DNA of 6,219 bases, from NCBI GenBank assembly GCA_028701945.1, contig JAQVPT010000217.1:1-6219 (forward strand), written 5' to 3'. Both the position numbers and the translations under genes were made by a program. The notes under the pieces are model-generated. The model searched no databases and was not told where the DNA came from. It was given only the letters and a program-made list of their open reading frames with translations. This document shows, one piece after another, positions 1 through 4,577 of the stretch. Each line of letters starts with the position of its first letter. Position 1 is the stretch's first letter. The DNA comes from Bacteroidales bacterium. Its GTDB lineage: Bacteria > Bacteroidota > Bacteroidia > Bacteroidales > ML635J-15.

Positions 1-238
1 ATACTTTTACATGGTACTTTTTAAGAGCATCTGCTAACTCATTATATTTTGTGTCATCTCCAATAACTACAATATTTGGCTCAAATTTAATTGCTTGCTG
101 CACCAAAAGTTTAACATTCTTATTTGCAACAAGTATCTCAGCTTGAAATAGTTCGGGATAATCTTCGATAATTTTAAGAGCTTGCGTTCCGATAGAACCC
201 GTAGAGCCTAAAATTGCTATGTTTTTTTTCTTTTTCAC
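1..238 (-). CDS. dxr: 1-deoxy-D-xylulose 5-phosphate reductoisomerase, N-terminal part (cut by left edge)
   Basis: Dxr converts 1-deoxy-D-xylulose 5-phosphate to 2-C-methyl-D-erythritol 4-phosphate with NADPH, the committed step of the cytoplasmic MEP isoprenoid pathway. Only the first 79 codons are here. They begin KKKKNIAILGSTGSIGTQAL, and the GSTGSIG loop at residues 11-17 is the family's NADPH-binding Rossmann motif. The following stretch, ANKNVKLLVQQAIKFEPNIVVI (about residues 39-58, where many homologues have AGxNVxLL), also fits the Dxr N-terminus. I chose the GTG at 238-236 as start because no ATG lies between it and the glycine-rich loop. It overlaps the TGA of the upstream peptidase gene in the tetranucleotide GTGA, so translation is probably coupled. 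No promoter is seen before it, so it should be co-transcribed with the peptidase. The metal and substrate sites lie beyond the window. The identity is firm from the motif and context. Confidence 0.95.
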   Translation of the reverse strand, partial: MKKKKNIAILGSTGSIGTQALKIIEDYPELFQAEILVANKNVKLLVQQAIKFEPNIVVIGDDTKYNELADALKKYHVKV

Positions 239-1071
239 TCAAATATTATATAATCTTCAGGGTTTAAAGATAGTCCATTTCTCCATAACTCAAAATGCAA
301 ATGTTCACCACTCGAATTTTCGCCCGAATCGCCATATATTGCAATATTTTCGCCCGTTTCAACAAATTGTCCAGATTTCACAAAAGACGTTTTGTTGTGT
401 TTATAAACAGAAACAAGATTGTATTTATGCTGAATTATAATTGTATAACCAGTTTTTACAGTATAATCCGACAGCACAACTACACCACGAAGTGTTGCAG
501 CTATCATAGTTTCACCAGCAGATGCGATATCAGTTCCATAATGTCCTTCCGCTTTATTATATGATGAAACGACTATCCCTTTAACTGGTACAAATAGGTC
601 TGGCAAAACTTCAGATTTATCAACTGAATAAGTAGTTTTATCTTCGATGGTTTGTCGCTTATATTTAGGATTATTGAACTCTTTTATTTGTTCATCAGTA
701 AGATTTTCAACTGGCACCACATATTCTTCATCAATTGGTACGTCGTTAAAAAGGACATCCCTAAGCATTTCTAAATAAACATCCCGTTTTTCTAATTCAA
801 CAACCAAACTATCAGTTTTTAGTGCATTCTCATAAATAAGATGCCTTGTTTCCTTATCGGGATAACCTGGAATAAATTGCTTAAGAGGAGTATATACTAC
901 TATGGCTGAAAGAGAGACGAACATTACAATAAATACCCCCCAAACAAGCATAACCAACCCAAATCTGTTAAATCTTATTTTGTGAATTATATCGTAACTT
1001 TTTCCGTGATAAACGATAGCTTGGAATTTTTTTCCAAACCACCTTATCAGACTTTTTTTCTTTTTTGTCAT
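235..1071 (-). CDS. Membrane-anchored M23 (LytM-type) peptidoglycan endopeptidase
   Basis: This is a 278-residue zinc peptidase predicted to cut peptide cross-links in peptidoglycan from the periplasmic side of the inner membrane. The order is a basic cytoplasmic tail (1-36), one hydrophobic segment (about 37-60), a charged linker (61-160) and an M23 domain (about 161-278). All family active-site residues are visible: H177 and D181 in HxxxD, H225 in YKHN, and H257 and H259 in GEHLHFEL. The enzyme should therefore be active, unlike the degenerate LytM regulators. I place the start at ATG 1071. An in-frame GTG at 1089 would add six residues, but it overlaps the predicted -7 promoter box. The gene has its own promoter and overlaps dxr by 4 bp. 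From memory, an M23 gene directly before dxr recurs in Bacteroidota genomes, which suggests a conserved operon. The exact bond cleaved cannot be told. Confidence 0.92.
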   Translation of the reverse strand: MTKKKKSLIRWFGKKFQAIVYHGKSYDIIHKIRFNRFGLVMLVWGVFIVMFVSLSAIVVYTPLKQFIPGYPDKETRHLIYENALKTDSLVVELEKRDVYLEMLRDVLFNDVPIDEEYVVPVENLTDEQIKEFNNPKYKRQTIEDKTTYSVDKSEVLPDLFVPVKGIVVSSYNKAEGHYGTDIASAGETMIAATLRGVVVLSDYTVKTGYTIIIQHKYNLVSVYKHNKTSFVKSGQFVETGENIAIYGDSGENSSGEHLHFELWRNGLSLNPEDYIIFE

Positions 1072-1088
1072 ATTGCAAAATTTCTGCA

Positions 1089-1096
1089 CAAAGGTA
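1089..1096 (-). promoter_or_regulatory. Predicted -7 box (TAnnTTTG) for the M23-dxr operon
   Basis: On the minus strand the sequence is TACCTTTG, an exact match to the Bacteroidota housekeeping -7 consensus TAnnTTTG. It would start transcription at about 1082-1084, giving a leader of only about 11-13 nt before ATG 1071. No clear TTG-type -33 element lies at the usual 19-21 bp; the nearest TTTTG is about 29 bp upstream. It lies just after the terminator of the preceding gene, where a new promoter is expected. Confidence 0.5.
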
Positions 1097-1162
1097 ATAA
1101 AAGTTTAAAAACAGAAAACCACCATCAAAAGCATTAAAGATAAACGAAAAAGAATGTATAAA

Positions 1163-1230
1163 GCATAAAAAACCGATAGTTATTGACATTAAACAAATTT
1201 TGTTTTCAATCCTCAACTATCGGCTTATGC
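1163..1230 (-). terminator. Long nested hairpin, rho-independent terminator of the PLP enzyme gene
   Basis: The arms at 1173-1181 and 1215-1223 are perfect 9-bp complements (CCGATAGTT/AACTATCGG). Outside them GCATAA (1163-1168) pairs with TTATGC (1225-1230). Inside, ATTGA (1182-1186) pairs with TCAAT (1206-1210), and AAACAA with TTGTTT around 1191-1205. On the minus strand the 9-bp stem is followed at once by TTTTTT, so it should end transcription of the gene that stops at 1257. The plus strand also shows a T run (1232-1236), so some bidirectional activity is possible. Confidence 0.8.
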
Positions 1231-1256
1231 GTTTTTAATATCTAAGTTTACAAACT

Positions 1257-2438
1257 TTAAACTAATTCTAAAGCATGTTTAATATCAGCGATAATGTCTT
1301 CGACATCTTCAATACCGACAGAATATCTAACAAGTCCGTCTGATATTCCTGCAGTTTCTCGTGCTTCTGGAGTAAGTACAGCATGGGTCATTGAGGCAGG
1401 GTGTTGAATCAGAGATTCTACACCACCTAACGAAACAGCTAACATTGCAAGGTGAACATTGTTCATCATAGTTTCACCTGCTTTAAATCCACCTTTAAGA
1501 CCAAAACTGATCATTGCACCAAAACCAGACATTTGTTTTTTAGCAAGTTCATGTTGTGGGTGCGATTTAAGTCCAGGATATTTAACCCATTCAACTTTTG
1601 GATGAGCTTCTAAATATTCGGCAACTTTTTGAGCACTAGCTTGTGAGCGATCAATACGAATTGCTAAGGTTTTCACACCTCTATTAACAAGATAAGCTTG
1701 GTGTGGATCCATGTTACCACCCATATAAGCCATTGTTTGACGTAACTTATTATATACTTCTGGTTCTTTTGCTACTAAAGCTCCGCCAACTATATCGGCA
1801 TGACCGTTAATAAATTTTGTAACTGAATGTAAAGATATGTCAGCACCCAAATCGAGTGGTTTTTGAAGATATGGAGAACTAAAAGTATTATCAACACAAA
1901 CCAAAATATTATGTTTATGAGCTAATTCAGAAGCTGCCTTAATGTCTGTAAGAACCATTGTAGGATTTGTAGGAGTCTCAATATACAATAATTTGGTATT
2001 TGGTCTAATTGCCTTTTCAATTTGTGACAAATCAGAAGTATCAACATAAGAGTACTCAACACCAAATTTTGAAAAATCTCTCTCCATTACCGCACGGCTT
2101 GGTCCATATACTGCCTCGGAGCTAATCATGTGAGAATCTTTATCCAACAACGCCATATAAACTGTAGACACAGCAGCCATTCCGCTTGATAAAGCGATAC
2201 CACGATATCCATTTTCTAACTGAGCTAATTTCTCCTCAAGAGAATTGATAGTAGGATTTCCCATACGCGTATAAATATATCCTGAGTCTCTACCTGCAAA
2301 ACAATCAGCACCATGCTTTGCGTCTTTAAATCTAAAAGTTGATGTTTGATAAATTGGAGGTACTGCACTTCCAAATGCGTCGTCATAATCGCCGGCGTGA
2401 ATAAGTTTGGTGTTAAAACCTTTGTTTTTCGTTTCCAT
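1257..2438 (-). CDS. PLP-dependent Cys/Met metabolism (trans-sulfuration) enzyme: methionine gamma-lyase or cystathionine gamma-lyase/synthase type
   Basis: This is a complete 393-residue enzyme of the Cys/Met-metabolism PLP family (fold type I), the usual length. K208 in SVTKF is the Schiff-base lysine, with S205 and T207 toward the phosphate. D183 in VDNTF meets the pyridine nitrogen, Y56 and R58 in YIYTRMGNP reach a neighbour's cofactor, S85-G86-M87 hold the phosphate, Y111 stacks on the ring, and R371 in RYSVGIED should bind the substrate carboxylate. Family members cleave or build thioether amino acids such as methionine, cystathionine or O-acyl-homoserine adducts. The cysteine usual in classical methionine gamma-lyases (Cys116 of the Pseudomonas enzyme) is Pro113 here (YGPSR), and the C-terminal SLGGVESL is more like cystathionine enzymes. 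From memory, related Bacteroidota proteins are often labelled methionine gamma-lyase, so the substrate stays open. The gene appears monocistronic, with its own -7 box about 36 bp upstream and a strong terminator after the stop. Confidence 0.93.
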   Translation of the reverse strand: METKNKGFNTKLIHAGDYDDAFGSAVPPIYQTSTFRFKDAKHGADCFAGRDSGYIYTRMGNPTINSLEEKLAQLENGYRGIALSSGMAAVSTVYMALLDKDSHMISSEAVYGPSRAVMERDFSKFGVEYSYVDTSDLSQIEKAIRPNTKLLYIETPTNPTMVLTDIKAASELAHKHNILVCVDNTFSSPYLQKPLDLGADISLHSVTKFINGHADIVGGALVAKEPEVYNKLRQTMAYMGGNMDPHQAYLVNRGVKTLAIRIDRSQASAQKVAEYLEAHPKVEWVKYPGLKSHPQHELAKKQMSGFGAMISFGLKGGFKAGETMMNNVHLAMLAVSLGGVESLIQHPASMTHAVLTPEARETAGISDGLVRYSVGIEDVEDIIADIKHALELV

Positions 2439-2473
2439 TTTATTAAAAATTGTAAATATTATAATTGAATTTA

Positions 2474-2481
2474 CAAAAATA
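2474..2481 (-). promoter_or_regulatory. Predicted -7 box (TAnnTTTG) for the PLP enzyme gene
   Basis: The minus strand reads TATTTTTG, an exact TAnnTTTG match. Transcription would start near 2467 and give a leader of about 28 nt before ATG 2438, too short for a riboswitch. The -33 position is occupied by T-rich TTTTTCGT sequence rather than a clean TTTG, so the promoter is only moderately supported. No Shine-Dalgarno sequence precedes the start, as is normal in this phylum. Confidence 0.5.
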
Positions 2482-2492
2482 TAAAACTTATA

Positions 2493-2508
2493 ACGAAAAA
2501 ACGAAAAA
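2493..2508 (+). repeat. Tandem ACGAAAAA x2 upstream of the PLP enzyme promoter
   Basis: Two exact, adjacent copies of ACGAAAAA lie at 2493-2500 and 2501-2508, just upstream of the minus-strand -7 box, about where its -33 element should be. Further copies occur at 1144-1151 (before the M23 gene) and 2872-2879 (inside the tRNA-Cys promoter spacer). One more, on the opposite strand, lies at 2425-2432 within the first codons of the PLP enzyme. The sequence is A-rich, so chance is a serious alternative. Confidence 0.4.
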
Positions 2509-2570
2509 TAACGTTCTAAATAAACAATAAAATAGATTTTAGACCATTATTTCTCGACAAAAAGACACAT

Positions 2571-2730
2571 TAGCGTCAGACGAAAAGAATAGCACGTTCC
2601 TAAGTGAACCTTTAAAGCGTTGATAACCTGAGTTTTACCGACATGATGTACATAACGGGATAGACACATTAAGGTGTAATATACCTGTATAAAAAAACAA
2701 AGCCAATACGGTCAAAAAGCCCGATAGAGA
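2571..2730. other. Non-coding G+C-rich block, possible unassigned structured RNA
   Basis: By my count this 160-bp block is about 39% G+C, against about 19% in 2461-2560 and about 23% in 2751-2880. No sizeable open frame crosses it. In A+T-rich genomes such an island is a known sign of structured RNA. Short hairpins can be drawn: GTTC/GAAC at 2596-2609, ACAC/GTGT at 2664-2677 and AGGT/ACCT at 2672-2685 (the last two compete). The arms 2513-2522 and 2736-2745 could close the region with 10 pairs, one of them G-U. The 10-mer AGACACATTA occurs at 2563-2572 and again at 2662-2671. I saw no hallmark of tmRNA, RNase P RNA or SRP RNA. A 6S-like RNA is possible but unproven. No exact TAnnTTTG box marks either strand, so the strand is undecided; a decayed gene is the other option. 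Confidence 0.3.
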
Positions 2731-2862
2731 CGTTATATTTAGAGCTTTACATGACTATTAAAATATTTGCTCTGATAACAATGATTTTAAACAATTCAAC
2801 CCATCGAAATAAGAATCAAATGCTTTGCAAATTTTGAATTACAAATAAATGAAAAGATTTTT

Positions 2863-2894
2863 TTTGGACAAACGAAAAATTAAGCATATATTTG
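2863..2894 (+). promoter_or_regulatory. Bacteroidota-type -33/-7 promoter of tRNA-Cys
   Basis: TTTG at 2863-2866 is followed after 20 bp by TATATTTG at 2887-2894. Both elements and the spacing match the Bacteroidota sigma consensus (TTTG, about 19-21 bp, TAnnTTTG). Transcription should begin at about 2899-2902, leaving a 5' leader of roughly 10-13 nt before the tRNA. This is the clearest promoter in the window. Confidence 0.8.
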
Positions 2895-2911
2895 CAAACC
2901 AAAAACAAAAC

Positions 2912-2982
2912 GGTACCTTGGCCGAGTGGCTAGGCACCGGTCTGCAAAACCGGCTACGGCGGTTCGACTCCGCCAGGTACCT
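2912..2982 (+). tRNA. tRNA-Cys (anticodon GCA)
   Basis: This is a complete 71-nt cloverleaf. The acceptor arms are GGTACCT (2912-2918) and AGGTACC (2975-2981), which pair fully. The D stem is GCC/GGC (2921-2923 and 2933-2935). The anticodon stem is CCGGT/ACCGG with loop CTGCAAA at 2942-2948, placing anticodon GCA at 2944-2946. The T arm is GGCGG-TTCGACT-CCGCC (2958-2974) and the variable loop has 4 nt. The discriminator base at 2982 is T, the main identity element of bacterial tRNA-Cys. The 3' CCA is not encoded and must be added after transcription. It stands alone, with its own promoter and terminator, and is not part of a tRNA cluster. Confidence 0.98.
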
Positions 2983-2984
2983 CA

Positions 2985-3013
2985 AAAAGAACATCGATTT
3001 TCGATGTTCTTTT
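2985..3013 (+). terminator. Rho-independent terminator after tRNA-Cys, probably bidirectional
   Basis: A perfect 13-bp stem joins 2985-2997 to 3001-3013 across a TTT loop. Its core is GAACATCGA/TCGATGTTC, flanked by A-run and T-run arms that supply the U tract on the plus strand. Because the A run is symmetric, the same hairpin reads as a terminator on the minus strand too. It would there serve the convergent flavoprotein gene, which stops 68 bp away at 3081. No other terminator for that gene is visible in the gap. Confidence 0.85.
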
Positions 3014-3080
3014 ATTTTATAATTTAGTTAAGTTATCTCATCATAAACAAAAACTAGTGTTCTTATTACTAGTATCCAAC

Positions 3081-4325
3081 CTAAATTGAATCTGCAGCTA
3101 GCCAGCCAGTGGAATATGCTATTTGCAAATTATACCCACCAGTATTTGCGTCAATATCAAGCACTTCACCAGCAAAATAAAGTCCTTTTTTAAGTTTTGA
3201 TTGCATAGTCTGTGGGGTTATTTCGTCGAGACAAACACCTCCCGCAGTTATAACTGCCTCTTTAAAACCTCTATGTCCAGTAATTGTAAAATTCATTCCT
3301 TTCAACAATTCGACAATTGCTTTTCGCTCTTTTGCCGATATTTGATTTGCCAGTTTATTTTCATCTAGCATTAACGCTTCCAAAAATACTGGGATTGCTT
3401 TTTGTGGTAATAATTTTCTAAACAAATTGCCCATTTGCTTTTTACCGTTTTCATTAAGATCACGCATTAGTCTAATATCAAGTTTATCAATATCAAGTGC
3501 GGGTTTAAAATCGATTTGAATTTTAACATCATTTTTTTGCTCCAAAGCATGTACTACATCCCTACTTAAAGTAAGAATTACAGGTCCTGACAATCCAAAA
3601 TGCGTAAATAAAAGATCTCCAAACTCTTCATGTCTTAACTCTCCATTAATCAAGAGTTTAGCATTAATGTTTTTTAAAGTAAGCCCTTGCATATCAATAG
3701 CATATTTTTCTTTAGTTTCAAGTGGCACAAGTATTGGAGATAGTTTTACAATTTTATGTCCAGCTTCAGTAGCAAGAACGTATCCATCGCCAGTTGAGCC
3801 AGTCGCTGGATAAGACTTCCCACCTGTGCAAATAATCACATTAGAAACATCTAAAGATTTTATTTTACCGCCTAAAAGATATTCAACTCCACAAACCTCA
3901 TTATCATTATATTTTATTTTATTTACTCTTGAATTAAAGATAAAATCAACGCCGTTTTTTAAGGACTTTTGATATAAAGCATCAACAACATCGGCAGCTT
4001 TTTCACTTTTAGGAAAATATCTACCACCACGCTCAAGCATAACTTCAACACCACACCCTTCTAGCAAGCCAATAATCTCATAAGAAAAGAATTTTTTAAA
4101 GGATGGATACAAAAATCTGCCATCTGGATAAACTTGTGCAGTAAAGTCTTCGAGATCTGCTGAATTTGTAATATTACACCTACCTTTACCTGTAATCATC
4201 AGCTTTCTTCCAGGCAAACTCATTTTATCAAGCACTAAAGCATTTAATCCTCTATCAGCTGCCCGTATTCCTGCCAACAAGCCTGCTGCTCCAGCCCCTA
4301 CAATTACGACATCATATTTTTTCAT
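3081..4325 (-). CDS. HI0933/YhiN-family FAD-dependent flavoprotein
   Basis: This is a complete 414-residue flavoprotein of the HI0933/YhiN/BaiN family, the usual length. The N-terminal Rossmann motif GAGAAG (10-15) binds FAD, and D33 at the end of the second strand fits the ribose contact. The family signatures follow: GRKLMITGKGRCNITN (39-54), CTGGKSYPATGSTGDGY (166-182), FGLSGP (243-248) and the C-terminal AGEVLDIDANTGGYNLQ (385-401), which closes the FAD site. It should be a soluble cytoplasmic enzyme. Databases often call the family aminoacetone oxidase-like or, after BaiN, a bile-acid reductase. To my knowledge E. coli YhiN was more recently reported to form a dihydrouridine in 23S rRNA (RdsA), so a ribosomal role is plausible here. 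No partner gene is adjacent. The only promoter hint is TATTTTTA at 4337-4344 (minus strand), one base off TAnnTTTG. Confidence 0.93.
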   Translation of the reverse strand: MKKYDVVIVGAGAAGLLAGIRAADRGLNALVLDKMSLPGRKLMITGKGRCNITNSADLEDFTAQVYPDGRFLYPSFKKFFSYEIIGLLEGCGVEVMLERGGRYFPKSEKAADVVDALYQKSLKNGVDFIFNSRVNKIKYNDNEVCGVEYLLGGKIKSLDVSNVIICTGGKSYPATGSTGDGYVLATEAGHKIVKLSPILVPLETKEKYAIDMQGLTLKNINAKLLINGELRHEEFGDLLFTHFGLSGPVILTLSRDVVHALEQKNDVKIQIDFKPALDIDKLDIRLMRDLNENGKKQMGNLFRKLLPQKAIPVFLEALMLDENKLANQISAKERKAIVELLKGMNFTITGHRGFKEAVITAGGVCLDEITPQTMQSKLKKGLYFAGEVLDIDANTGGYNLQIAYSTGWLAADSI

Positions 4326-4520
4326 AAATTGTTTTTTGTAAAAATAGAAAAACTACCCTAAATTTTAAAACATTTCGTAAATCAAGCGAATAAACAATCG
4401 TTTTCATCCCAATTTAATTACAAGCTTTAGAGTTTACTAATAAGACACCAAATTAGATATTTTTGTGTTAGTTAACTGCCCAACCAGGTTTCAGCGCTTC
4501 CGTTAAGGTCGCGGTAAAAT

Positions 4521-4555
4521 ACAAAAAAGTGGAGTCACATTACTACGACTCCACT
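4521..4555 (-). terminator. Rho-independent terminator of the OmpA-family gene
   Basis: A perfect 9-bp stem pairs AGTGGAGTC (4528-4536) with GACTCCACT (4547-4555) across a 10-nt loop. On the minus strand it is followed directly by TTTTTTGT, a proper U tract. It begins 22 bp after the stop of the OmpA-family gene at 4578. It isolates that gene from the flavoprotein gene downstream on the same strand, so the two are probably not co-transcribed. Confidence 0.9.
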
Positions 4556-4577
4556 ATTAAAAACTAAAATTATATTT

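Noticed and set aside
219..564. Two plus-strand open frames opposite the M23 gene
   Set aside because: They are antisense shadows of a peptidase with a complete active site, and contain no motif or plausible start context.
968..1216. Minus-strand open frame of 82 codons overlapping the M23 start and the terminator
   Set aside because: It runs through the terminator hairpin and the M23 promoter, overlaps the M23 N-terminus out of frame, and shows only low-complexity hydrophobic residues.
2571..2730. tmRNA, RNase P RNA or SRP RNA in the G+C-rich block
   Set aside because: There is no tRNA-like TTCGA arm with paired ends, no GAGGAAAGTCC-type core and no SRP GGAAG/GCAGCC-type loop on either strand.
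2439..2760. SAM or cobalamin riboswitch before the PLP enzyme gene
   Set aside because: I looked for the conserved cores of these classes on the minus strand and saw none. The predicted leader from the -7 box is only about 28 nt.
2912..3013. tRNA-Cys as an integration (att) site
   Set aside because: There is no integrase, no duplicated tRNA 3' end and no foreign-looking gene in the window.
4471..4520. Partial or decayed tRNA in the G+C patch
   Set aside because: No acceptor or T-arm complementarity and no TTCGA-like loop could be found on either strand.
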